Assembly (NCBI RefSeq): GCF_032854445.1
Contig: NC_088295.1
Span: forward strand, 76,906,028-76,970,027
From: Liolophura sinensis
Taxonomy: Eukaryota; Mollusca; Polyplacophora; Chitonida; Chitonidae
DNA length: 64,000 bases
Direction of reading: 5' to 3'
The translations under genes and the position numbers were made by a program. Position 1 is the stretch's first letter. Every line of letters begins with the position of its first letter. The notes under the pieces are model-generated. The model did not search any database. It saw only the letters and a program-made list of their open reading frames with translations, and had not been told where the DNA came from. Shown one piece after another: positions 1 through 10,690 of the stretch.

Positions 1-17
1 TGGTCTGAGTGACGAAG

Positions 18-318
18 TCACACTGAAATATTACACACTGTAGAGTGGGGAAAATCACTGCACCACAAATATAAATTGGTGAAAAATTCTTCAGCTATGC
101 ACCCATAAACTAAAGATCATATATAACAAATGTAATTTTCAACCTTATACTTTCGCTCAGCATGTTAATATTAATGATATCTAGACAACCACATGTGCAC
201 TTGACAAGGATTCACGTATGATTTCGCTATTCGTAGCCACACGTTAGGTAATACCATAGGTCATACCATACCTAAACAATTATCCATTCTCCGCCTTATC
301 GTATAATGTCCTTTGAAT
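18..318 (+). repeat. Dispersed repeat family R3, copy 1 (inverted relative to copy 2)
   Basis: Reading this stretch against the reverse complement of 38850-39145 shows long shared blocks in the same order: cacactgaaata, agagtgggg..aatcactgcacca, gaaaaattctt.agctatgcacc, catgttaatattaat and ggattcacgtatgatttcgc. No coding potential is seen. The family is unnamed here; only two copies are visible. Confidence 0.8.
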
Positions 319-473
319 GGTGACACATCAATGTTTTCTGAGAGTTCCAAAGTAAAGGTATTCTTGTTGTATGAAAATAATCAGTGACTAGGGTTTTGTT
401 ATGACGTTGTTATAACTTAAGCATTTCCGTAAACATGTATATGTGGCATAAAAACATGAGGTAGGTTAGCTCG

Positions 474-545
474 GTTTCACAAGTTACATGTGACCATTGC
501 CATACTACAGCACTCCCGTCGTTGCTGTGGTTTTGTTCGCAATAT
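474..545 (+). repeat. Dispersed repeat family R2, short fragment
   Basis: Similar to 39637-39710: tttcac..gttacatgt, then ccatac followed by cgt.gttgctgtggtttt. Short and diverged. Confidence 0.5.
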
Positions 546-2849
546 CCTAGCCTTTCATATTGTACAGGGAGATAGCCGTGGTGGTATATACTGCTCGTTC
601 AATACACGCTGAAAAGATATGACGCAGGGTTTGAGGGTTTACCCATCGAGGACGGGGCAAATCTAATCATTGGCTTGCTGCATAGACCAAGGATACGGCT
701 TCGCATGGAAAAAGAAACCGTTAACAGTCTGCATATTTCACATCCTGGCGTATAGAAGAGATCTGTCATTGCCTTTCGATATACACTGCTTATTTAATCC
801 AGCTCCATCACCCTAAGACCGACGAATACAGCCGCATTAGGGAGCTTTACTTCTTTAGAATTATGTGATTCCAAATCAGGCAGGCTGCTTATTCTCTGCG
901 GCCCACGGGCAAATCCTGAATTAGCCTGATTCCTGGTATATAACTGCCGTACGATGAGATGAACGTTCACTTTGCAGTTGTGTCAACTTCCGCTTGTCCC
1001 GAGGCTGGGGCAATATCTACATGAGTTCACACTAGTCGATCATTGTGTTTGAATTTAAAGTTCTTAGTACTTAAAGCTCAAGCTGGATTTATCGCAAGAC
1101 TGTTGTGTGGGCGCAGGAAATCAGTCATACAAGTTGCGATTGAAACTGAATATTGATAGTCTTGCGCAATACATCAATTCGTTTTGACTTCTCCGAAAGC
1201 TACCTCCTGTGAACATCCAACACGACACTGTCAATTAAAGCAGTTCAAGTATATGTAAGTCAGTCGTATTGACCTCTTTTTAATTTATAGTGCAATCTTA
1301 ATGCTATTTCTTTCTGCACCACTACCCAAAGGTATGAAACCAGCAGAGAACAAAACTGGAGATTTAGCTGAAAAACTTTTTAGCCGATTACATTACCTTA
1401 AATGACTTTTATCTATGAGCAAAGTCAGTTAGATGAGAATGCTGAACGTCACATTGGATTTTGTCATAAAATCATTGTTTGATGTAAAGTTTCATCGAAA
1501 ACTGCAAAAACTGATTCCCCAAAGTTAAACTTGCTGAAGTTTGTCTTGAAGTAATTTTAATATAGCCAATTTTCACATTGAACAACAAAACTGATATGTT
1601 GCACAAATTTGTTCTCGTCAAAATGTTGCTGAAAAGTATCCAATACCCAATTATATGCTTATAACAATTTTCATTCGTTCACTTTTATAAGCATTTATGT
1701 ATATGGTGTGCAATATAAAACGATTTCGTAAAAAGAGAGACAGTGCGACAAACTAAAAATGTACCGATGGTCACGTGGAGACCGCGTGTTGTATTACAGA
1801 CCCGGGGGTGATAACAAATTATCCACGCTAACGTTTGCACGAAAGTAAATCAAAGTCTGCACGCCATAGAACGACACATGCTCCATGACGAATCCTTCAA
1901 GGTCATATTCAGAATAAATGATTTGATATTCTATACACAATGGTTAGCTTGATTTGCACTTTTTTTATCAAACATCCACGCAATTCAACAATCAGATTTC
2001 AGCCAGCAAAGTAATCAAAACTCTCCCATAAAACCTAGGGTCACATGGACAAATGATTCGCTACACAAATCCAGTCACAGTGTATAAACGATACCTTGTT
2101 GTACACACCGTTATATTTTAAGTGTTTTCCTCCCAAATTTGTAATTGTTCTTTTTTTTGGCACTGTCTGTTAGCATATGTTCGTGTTCTTCTAATCCTCT
2201 AATATAAACAATAAGGCCGTTTATCAGTGTTCTGTAGTTTGATGTTAAGTCTACACAGAGTAAGATTAATAAATATAACATAAGGTTATAGTCTGGGGCC
2301 GCAGCCCGGATCAATTATTGATGAGATAGGATCTTTGGACTGTCAAAGCGTTTAGCCTGAACTTTTTCTTGTTTAGACGTACTCCTAGGTGAAAACGGAT
2401 GGAGCGTGATCGTCATCCGTCGTTAGCTATCGATCTGTGTCTATCATCAAGTACGACGCAGTGAGAGATACTTGTATCTTTTCACGGTGGCGTGGCCATG
2501 GGAGATGATAGTGTAAGAGGAAACAGACCAGAGTGTAAGATGTCACATGTGGTCTTAATGGCTATAACCGTACCCTGTTCAGACACGAAGCGGGCTAACC
2601 ACTACTGGACTACACAGAATGTGAACAAATACACAGGATTTTAGTTTTCAGTGTACATAGTAAGCAGCTTTCCCTAACTGATGACGGTGGTGTACTGAGT
2701 TTTTCGATGGATTTACCTTGAGTACCACACAGTTTGCAATGTACCCAAGTAAACGCACGGTTGATTTTGGTCATTATTACAGTATTCATTTGGTTCCAAA
2801 TGTTTTTCATTATCTTAGCCATGTAATACAAATTCCAAAAAATAAAGTT
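546..2849. other. Non-coding stretch without a recognised feature
   Basis: AT-rich sequence with frequent stops in all frames. The longest minus-strand frame (2111-2314, 67 codons) and the frame at 2610-2870 have no recognisable domain. I see no repeat that recurs elsewhere in the window. Confidence 0.5.
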
Positions 2850-4152
2850 GGGATTTATCTCGCGCCGCATGATGGTTAATTAGCGATCCGTGTTAAATCC
2901 TGAGTTTTTTTTTTTTTTTTGCTGCTCAGAAGTACGGATTTATCTCGTACCAGGACTTGACTATATGGCGGTCCGACATACTATAGTTGCAAAGCGACTG
3001 GAAAAAATGGTTAGAGAGGTGAATCTAACACAACCATTGATTGGATACTTATGTCTGTTACAGCTGTGGTCTGAGATATTTCCACCAATGAAAAGTTCCC
3101 ATGCATTTTTCCGAGGCTGCCAATCACTGCGACATAAATCATATTTTTTCTGACTAGCAAAGCAAAATAGGAATTGATCTCGACATACCCAAGTTCCTTA
3201 AGCGAGCAAAAAGAAGCAATACAGTCAATAATTATCTCGCACTGTGTCACAGTTACCTGGCCGTACGGTATAAATACTAGTTTTGATACGCCACTAGATA
3301 CTGTGAAGGTATCTTATACTAGGCGTCGTCTGTCTGTCGGTGTTACCCGTTACGCCACCATTCCACTCTATACCCACAACGGATTGACATTATATCTTAA
3401 TCTTGTTGAAGTGACAGCTTGTACGTTTGGCATTGTCATTGTCTACCTTTTCTCTCACATTTCACAAAATCTGTGCTTTTCCGAATGTTCGCTTTTCCAT
3501 ATACCCCTTTGTTCTATTCCGGACTGTTCCATTTCAAAGCCGCGTACGTATTAATATCTAATTTTTCTAAATTGAAAACTTACACAGTGTCAGGATTTAA
3601 TCACAACGTTCGAACTGTCTATTTGCCGATGAATCCATATATATGCTCATTGATGTATAATTTGGTGTGTTTTTTTCTTGGAAGGTCAGACTAGATTAAA
3701 GTTGGGATTTATCTGGCCACGCGACTTGACTATTTCGCACTTTAACATTCATTTCATGCAATGTTTGGAAAGCTTTAGTATGAATGGGTAGACAAATCTA
3801 ACGCAAACACGGATTGGATGATTATGTCGAACTCCATGGTATCTATGTCGGGTTCTCTAGAAGTATCTGTTTCAAGTTGTTGACTGGAACCAAATCCCTT
3901 TATGGATGTTGGAGAGTAACTCAGACAAAGAGTCAGTTGTCAAGTCGTGCCATATAAATCCCGAGTTTATAACCAGCCCCCCCCCCCCCTCCCACCCTCA
4001 CCCCCACCAAAAAATAGGAATTTTTCTCGCATTACGAATTGAGAACACAGTGCGCGAGATGCCGTAATTGTTAAATACTTCATTTTTTGGAAAGGCTTGA
4101 ATATGTTTGCTCTTTGTCTCTTTTAAGATTTAATTGCCGCGAGATAAATCCC
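2850..4152. repeat. Composite repeat (R5) bounded by inverted GGGATTTATCTCGCG / CGCGAGATAAATCCC
   Basis: A perfect 15-base inverted pair stands at 2850-2864 and 4138-4152. Inside, related copies of ggatttatct recur at about 2937 and 3704, and a looser one at about 3174. Two internal segments, about 2930-3060 and 3700-3830, are direct repeats of each other (shared gacttgactat, gaatctaacacaa/aaatctaacgcaa and gattggat..ttatgtc). A poly-T run at about 2906 and a poly-C run at about 3977 also occur. Frames here (2890-3153, 3174-3554, 3419-3694, and 4087-4443 crossing the right end) have no recognisable domain. Confidence 0.6.
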
Positions 4153-4784
4153 GATTTTTTTAACGCATGTTTCATATACTTCTTTAAAATTGTTGTAGTA
4201 ATTAACTTTTTTTACTTTCAAAGAAATTCTTCAAACTTGTTTTATTCAGTAACAGCGACTCCACGATATACAAAGTACAAGAACACTTTGAGGATATCAC
4301 ATATAGTTACAGAGATAGCTTTCAGGAGTGGACCACATGGAGAAATGATTAACATACCGATACTAATGATCTCAGCAACAGTAGATAAGACACAGCTGAT
4401 TATCTTAACTTTGCCACCAGGATACAGAACTGGAGGATATTAAATAGTGTATTCAGCTGATCGCTCCTTAACCCTTCTGTGTATACACAACACCTTGTCC
4501 GACATCATTCATGCATATCAATGCTGTTCGAGGTCATTTACGACCGATATTTATCACTTGACAATGCTCCATACGAACTTCGAGATACAGTGCTTGGACG
4601 CTTGTCTTATATTCATTGAATATGTACAACAATGTTTCTTAATCGCAATGACTCTTATCACAAATATGACTATTCATCGGACGATTGGACGTCAAGATTC
4701 AAACCCATCAAAATACAAACACGAAGAGTTACGCGAATAACGAAAACAAGGTGATACAGAAGTGGGCACATCTAACAGTTTTTA
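4153..4784. other. Non-coding stretch, nothing recognised
   Basis: It holds the 3' part of the frame ending at 4443 and a 97-codon frame at 4447-4740. Neither has a domain I recognise. No tandem structure is apparent. Confidence 0.45.
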
Positions 4785-4950
4785 CAAGAATATATACATA
4801 TAGATACGTCATCTGGTATTTTCATAGTCTCCGCAAGAATATATACATATAGATACGTCATCTGGTATTTTCATAGTCTCCGCAAGAATATATACATATA
4901 GATACGTCATCTGGTATCTCCATAGTCTCCGCAAGAATATATATATGGAC
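4785..4950. repeat. 49-bp tandem repeat, about 3.4 copies
   Basis: The start caagaatata recurs at 4785, 4834, 4883 and 4932, exactly 49 bp apart. The first two units are nearly identical. The third differs by ttttc to tctcc, and the fourth is truncated. It lies about 210 bp downstream of the receptor gene stop codon. Confidence 0.95.
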
Positions 4951-5158
4951 AGGCTGTTGTGCATTTTGTAAATCATATTTTTTCACTCAACACTCAAAGG
5001 TAGTGAAATTATTTGTGCTTTTGAAATTTTGAAATTTCTATAAGAACGTAGTTTTGTGGATTTAAAATTTCGCTGTTTCTATAAGGATGTGGCTTTGTAG
5101 ATTTCGTAATTCTTAATTTCTCTAACCCTGTGACCAGTACTGAGGTCTTGTAGGTGGC

Positions 5159-6199
5159 TCACAGTTTCTGAATTGTTGTGGACATTGAATACTGGTGATG
5201 TGATGATTTATCCTCTCGTCTTCGGAAATGCGACGTTAACAATTTGATTAACATAGATCGGAACTTAGGACTGCTGAAAAAATAGAAAAATACATTACAG
5301 ACATGGTTGAGTTCTGCTGTTAGTAAGACAAGTTCTGTATACAAGAAGTACGTTGCCTGGGTGTGGGGATCCATAGAGGCTGGTTGATAAACGGAGCCCA
5401 GGTAAAAGATACAGATGGGCAACAGGAAACAAACGCAGGCGATGGACACGGCGACAAGCATGATAGTTACTTGCTTCTGCTGGTTATTTCTACTCGGCGC
5501 TCTCCTATCCACGGTCGTCATTTTTTTCTGCAGTCGGATTGATTTCTTCATGCCGTATATGATGAGAGCGTTGAGAACTGTCAGCACTCCACATGGTATA
5601 AAGGCGTACACACACGAGTTTATCCAGTACCAGTAATGCTTCTCGAAGTAGTCATACCTCTTCCGAGAGCGGCAATTCAGTTGTATATCCGGGTTCGAAT
5701 CCACGTAGATTTCGTAGGTCCACAAAAAGTGAATGTTAAGCGAAACCAGCAAACAACCAATGATTGTGGCCAAAATCTTAGCGCGAAACATCGTGAAGAT
5801 TCTGTTGACCCTTAGCGGGAACCATACCGCCACGAACCGTTCGATAGTCATAGTGACTAGTGTCCAGGTGGAGAAATGAATGAGGAAGTTCCCCAGAAAA
5901 GTGGTTATGGAGCACCCGAGATCGCCAATGGGCACATTGTACGCTGTCAGCTGTTGATAGATCAGCTTCATGAGCAGTACACAAGCGTCTAACACCGCCA
6001 ACAAAGCCACAAAGAAAGAAGCATTGGTAAACGGTTTTATCATACATATTGTGATAAACGCCAGCAAGTTACAGATCAGACCAACAAACGCCAACACCCA
6101 CAAGGCACTGTTGTTCACGTAGTAGGCAATCCTGAATTCAATGAATTGTTTTACCTGTTCAGACGCACTTCCGTTCCCTCCGAACTCTGAAATATTCAT
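5159..6199 (-). CDS. Class A (rhodopsin-like) 7TM G protein-coupled receptor, peptide-receptor-like
   Basis: A 346-residue open frame in one exon, predicted to be a plasma-membrane receptor signalling through heterotrimeric G proteins. Seven hydrophobic segments lie near residues 33-54, 61-83, 97-121, 140-162, 189-215, 243-267 and 283-308. Class A landmarks: N44 in TM1 (GLICN), D71 in TM2 (LAVLD), C96 at the top of TM3 pairing plausibly with C176 in extracellular loop 2, ERF (120-122) in place of DRY, P202 in TM5, FLLP (258-261) in place of CWxP, and NVFFY (302-306) in place of NPxxY followed by a helix-8-like PKFR. The short N-terminus has N-glycosylation sequons at N2, N9 and N29 and no obvious signal peptide, as is common in class A. 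The ATG is the first after an in-frame TAG 12 codons upstream, with A at -3. Replacement of NPxxY proline fits invertebrate FMRFamide/neuropeptide-type receptors, but the ligand is unknown; a lineage-specific orphan or chemosensory receptor is possible. No frame damage is seen, so it is probably functional. Extra non-coding exons cannot be excluded. Confidence 0.9.
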   Translation of the reverse strand: MNISEFGGNGSASEQVKQFIEFRIAYYVNNSALWVLAFVGLICNLLAFITICMIKPFTNASFFVALLAVLDACVLLMKLIYQQLTAYNVPIGDLGCSITTFLGNFLIHFSTWTLVTMTIERFVAVWFPLRVNRIFTMFRAKILATIIGCLLVSLNIHFLWTYEIYVDSNPDIQLNCRSRKRYDYFEKHYWYWINSCVYAFIPCGVLTVLNALIIYGMKKSIRLQKKMTTVDRRAPSRNNQQKQVTIMLVAVSIACVCFLLPICIFYLGSVYQPASMDPHTQATYFLYTELVLLTAELNHVCNVFFYFFSSPKFRSMLIKLLTSHFRRREDKSSHHQYSMSTTIQKL

Positions 6200-6710
6200 G
6201 TTGATGACTCTTCTGAATGAATTCTCAAATCTGTGCTAAACAGAAGGTAATATGTTCATGGGAGGCACCGTAACTTGTGAATCATCATACTGGACTGCAG
6301 AACATTGTCAAATTGTTCCTCTGTCGTTCGTATTCTTCTGTCGAATGCTATCCTTTATGCGCCTTCTCTGGAAATATGCCAAAATCACATCATAGATTTT
6401 TGTTTTTTAAAAACGCAGAATATATAGGGTTGCATTGATAAGAATTGAAATTAAATTTAATCAACGATTTTATCCTACATATTGTTATATTGTAATAAGT
6501 GTTATTAGACAGCTGTTACTCTCAACATCTAGGTACGTTCGCTTGAACAAAGTGGCTGTTGAAGACATACTACTTCTCAGCTTGCCATTGCCCTGTCACT
6601 CACCGTCAATCCAGCGTTCAATACCATGCGCAATAACAAAGCATTCTCTAAAACCCAAGTTTCATCTTACACATGGAATCATTCATGAAAATAGATTCTA
6701 CTGTTTCAGC
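6200..6710. other. 5' flank of the receptor gene
   Basis: It holds the in-frame TAG (6236-6238) that sets the receptor start. I cannot point to a convincing TATA box, initiator or splice acceptor. The 97-codon plus-strand frame at 6435-6728 has no recognised domain. Confidence 0.4.
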
Positions 6711-6845
6711 ATTTACATGAAGAGTTGAAATAAAACCTTATATGAGGCACACTGAAAAATTCCGATTTTCAATGGCTATGTGGCCATTTATCAACTATCA
6801 CACTGTCATAGCTGCTCTGGTTTTTGACTATTCACGCATTTTATG
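6711..6845 (+). repeat. Dispersed repeat family R2, copy
   Basis: Shares in order with 39890-40002: atttacatga, gaataaaacc-like, gaaaaattccgattt, atgtggccattta and gctgctctggttttt. Also matches the reverse complement of 52835-52940. Confidence 0.7.
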
Positions 6846-7899
6846 TGAATACCTATAATCATATATAAATTAGACGGAGACAGACAGTAGCTGACGTTTA
6901 AAACCTCCATCCTTGATATTACAGAAAATTGATACCGAGAGATGTGGAGGAGTGTTGCCAATAACGTTGTATTCATGGGAAATATTGATCATATTTAGAC
7001 TGGAGAAAGTAAACTTTATTAAGCAATACGACATTAGTGTGACGAAAGAAATGTAATATTCGGCCGTTCTCTATTGAAATATTGAGTGGAGCCCAGCATG
7101 TAGCAATTTACTTAGCGTTCTTAACTCTGGTCTTCTGTGTTATTGGCTAAAATTGACAGATATGTCGATACCCTTAGGTAACAAGCTTAAGCTCATGGAT
7201 ACTATCGGTAGTTGATTCAACCATCATGTATTACCATCCTAAATATAGGATCTACCCTGCTGCTTTCCTGGAAACGATCATCTTATTTCTTCTTTAAAAA
7301 ATCTCCTCTGACGAAAGCTGGCACCAAAAATGTCATACTTTTAATTTTTGATCACACCACCTTGCACGTGACACGTTGACACAAACTTTAAATAGGAACT
7401 GAAGTTGTGCTTTTTTGACTGAGACACTTTAGTTAAAGCTTTTTTGCGTTGAATCCCCCCCCCCCTCCAAAAAAAAAATCTTATGTATAGGGTCTACACA
7501 ATTCCTAGAATTAATAGGTGTTAATACAAAACCGAAAGGCAACAAAAAACAGCATCAGCGTTTTCTTGGTATGACAGATTGAGTATAGCCTAACGCGACT
7601 TCGACAATGTTTTAACTATTTTGTAGCGATAGTCGATATACCATCTAAAACTAAGAATAACTGTAAGAGGTGATCAACTACGAAGTTGCTGTAGATGTAG
7701 AAACAGAGATATATAAAACAAAGATTTGTGTTAAGAGATGTTAATAACCAGGTGCACCTTTGAAATGGAACACAAACCACCGAGGAAATTAGGGAAGCAT
7801 GTAAAATAAGAAATTATGACGAAGTCATAGAATGGAAAACATAGTCAATGCTGCCAAAGAACGCAAGAATGTTCTCAATCAAGATTTAAATGGTGTGCT
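6846..7899. other. Non-coding stretch, nothing recognised
   Basis: AT-rich, with a short poly-C/poly-A junction near 7446-7479. No frame of interest. Confidence 0.45.
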
Positions 7900-7904
7900 T
7901 GTTT

Positions 7905-8180
7905 AGCTTTTAAGCTGTCGTTAATCAAAACTATGTATCTCGGTTACGGTGCCATAATGCCTATCGCTTTGATTGCAACGAGATATAAATCAACACAGTA
8001 GAGCAACTTCACTTAACTCCAGATTAAGAGAAACTGTCTTCTAGACACACTCTCCATATTTACTCGAGAATTACACTTTTCATACAGAAAGTTTGTGTGA
8101 AAAACCTTTGATGAAACAAGTGTTTTCGCCATACTTTTGACGTTAATTGAAATCATCATAACACATAGTATTTAACAAAC
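7905..8180 (+). repeat. Dispersed repeat family R1, internal fragment
   Basis: Similar to the inner part of the R1 copy at 36430-36780: aagctgtcgttaatcaaa, atgtatctc, ctccatatttactcgaga, tttgatga and attgaaatcatca. The R1 head is missing here. Confidence 0.5.
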
Positions 8181-9731
8181 GCTACAAAGCCAGATACCCA
8201 TACACTACAATAGTACCTTTCGGCGTGTTGTTGTCCAAGTAAGGATAACTAACAGTGAAAAAATTGAAATTATCCCAATTGTCTTAAAAGCAACGGGACG
8301 CCAATGTATCATGAAACAAGCCGAAATCGCTTACGATCTCCCTAATTATTTAGGAATTGCTTTCTTTGAAATGAAAAAATCCTTGTATAGCACAAGATTG
8401 ACCTTTTCTAACGCAAATCACTTGGAAATGTTTAGAACCTACATTAGCATTCATTCTTATGTCACTTCCGCTGTTACGACACAGCTTTTGCTACATTCAG
8501 AATCGCTGAAATCTAACACACTTCGTGCGATGCGCCCAACGTTTTCTCTGATAAAACAAATCAATACAATGATGACAAAACGATGTATTTTTGGACAGGC
8601 GTGTTGCCGTATTTCGGCCATCTACCCCAATTAGTTAACATCCAGCCCGCTGACACTAACCTTGCGTGCTCTCTCAACTAATTACCTCTAATATATAGCT
8701 TCTATAGTTTTACAAAGAGGAAAGGATCCACTTGGTCTAGACAAATCCATTACTCAGGTGACGTTCACTAATTGCACATTCTGGCAAACAGCCAATCATA
8801 AACGACCTTCCAGTTTCACTTGTATACTTGTTCGGCGATATGCGTGAGTGTACGTTGCAGCGTACAAGTGGTAGATTAGCCGCTGTACTCACCAAACATG
8901 GTGTCGGCTGCCAAATAACTACGACATTAGGAAATGAATTTGTTTACAGCCCATCGTAAACCCATTCTTTTTCTTTTTTGCGTCAGCGTTTTCACAATAG
9001 CTTTGCCTGCAGGCATCAAAAAGTTTCTAACCATCTTATTCATTCTTGAACAATGAGACCATTTTGATTGACATCCTTCTGCATCTTGAGAACTACTCTA
9101 CGATACGTCGAGTAGACAATTCAGAATGAGTAATAACAGTAAGGATAGTTCCGACAACTGTCTGAGAACGGGGTCATATAAGATTTGGGTTTGGAATGAT
9201 GGCCCTTTGTCCTTTATCCCCAGCATGTCCAGCCTCTTGTACACATAATCTTAAGACACTTTCGCCCGGATAGTTCCCTGAGATAAGGTGAAGATTTCGG
9301 GATCACTAAGCTCCCGATATTGAACCTCTAAGGATTCAGTACCGGCAACTTGCTCAAACCAAACGCTAGCACTGCTCTAGCCCTTCTTTACACACCTCAG
9401 TGTTCTCTCTTCGGAGACTGTTTATTAACTAGGGCTCATCAAAACTAGGGCTCATGACTGATCGGAACAGAAATCAGAACGATCTCAATGTTCCGCTGTT
9501 CGAAAAGTATTACAAAGAAACTTAAACGTCAATAAAATACATTTATAAAATGTTACAATGTTGGGCTCCTGTGCTCCTCCATGCCAACATTATCATAACA
9601 AGAATACAATACTGAAAGCGACAACAATCAGCTATGGTTTTCAGATCTAAGGATCAAGTGCGACATTTGAATAGAACTCGTAAGTCATGAAACGGCGTCC
9701 CAAGTCGCAAGATGCATTTCCAAAGCAAATT
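8181..9731. other. Non-coding stretch, nothing recognised
   Basis: Contains a 107-codon plus-strand frame (8311-8634) without a recognisable domain. No array or SINE is apparent. Confidence 0.4.
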
Positions 9732-9905
9732 TAATTATTTATTTGTTTGATTAGTGTTTTACGTCGTACTCAAGAATATTTCACTTATGAGACGGCGATC
9801 AGCGTTATAGTAGGAGGAAACAGAGCAGAGCCCGGGGAAACCCAAGACTATCCGCAGGTTTCTTAAAGACTTTCCCACATACGGCCAGATAGGAAGCTAG
9901 CATGT
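9732..9905 (-). repeat. tRNA-derived SINE (family S1), head truncated
   Basis: Begins with the tail (ttatttatttgtttga) and continues through the conserved block tactcaagaatatttcactt, the gacggcg..cagcgttat region, a GGAGGAAAC block and cacatacggcc. It ends at gctagcatg, before the tRNA-like head. The tail is on the left, so the element is on the minus strand. Confidence 0.85.
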
Positions 9906-10040
9906 AAAATCATGTACATGCTATCATGTACATGTTCAAACAGTTACACATTACACGCCCCATAGCTCAATGGCTTAGCCAGTATTAAGTAAGTATGCAG
10001 CCATGCTAACTGTAACAAGCAAGGCGTCATTGGCCTAGGA

Positions 10041-10110
10041 TTACTCAAAATGCCGTATTGTCATCACATTTAATATACAATCACATTAAAAGAATGCAAA
10101 TGAACCGCAG
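10041..10110 (-). repeat. Dispersed repeat family R2, short copy
   Basis: tactcaaaatgc, a cac..tttaa block and aatgcaaatgaacc match 54390-54450 and the reverse complement of about 39780-39840. Confidence 0.55.
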
Positions 10111-10340
10111 AAGCTTGATCACTCTGAACCATGCCGGAAAAGGCATTACAGATTCAGACTCCGGCAGTAATGCAACTCTCGGATGAACTAGTGATTTAAC
10201 TGAATGGTTGTTGCTTAACGCCACGTCGGCCATATGTCAGGCATATCGCAGCGAACCGATGAATTGTTCAACGCCATGCTTTACCGAGAATATGTAGTCC
10301 CATGTGCGATTGCCTACTGCTGACATCTTACCTCTCGTTG

Positions 10341-10690
10341 GCTGGCACAAAGAGATTGTAACTGCAATCGATTGTAGATCCTGCAACTGAGTTTACAATT
10401 GATTTTTAAAATACGTTGGGCCGTTTGCACAAAGGAATTGTAAGGCTGTTCTAATTTTTAAGTTACAGTCCTGACCTTAAGCCAATTTTAACTCGTACCC
10501 AAATTACATTGCACATCTTTGCAAACATATTTACAACGGAGTCAACCCGATTGTAATTCTGATCGTAGCTTACAATCCCTTCATGCAAGAGGGTGTTAAA
10601 TATAAGCTATCCGTACGATCGAGATCTTTTAATCGATAATTTACAATCAACTTTGGTCTACGATCCGTTTGTGTAAGCGACCCCTGTTTC
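10341..10690. repeat. Nested MITE-like inverted-repeat elements
   Basis: A terminus-like motif (ttgcacaaaggaattgtaagg) at about 10427 is mirrored by caatcccttcatgcaag at about 10573-10589. An outer pair, ggcacaaagagattgtaa at about 10345 and ttggtctacgatccgtttgtg at about 10652-10673, is also inverted. Short ttgtaa/ttacaa motifs repeat throughout. There is no coding capacity, as expected for a non-autonomous DNA transposon. Exact ends and a target duplication could not be fixed. Confidence 0.45.

Noticed and set aside
9955-10020. tRNA-like start (ccatagctcaatggcttagc)
   Set aside because: Resembles an A box, but I see no B box or cloverleaf downstream. At most a SINE-head relic.
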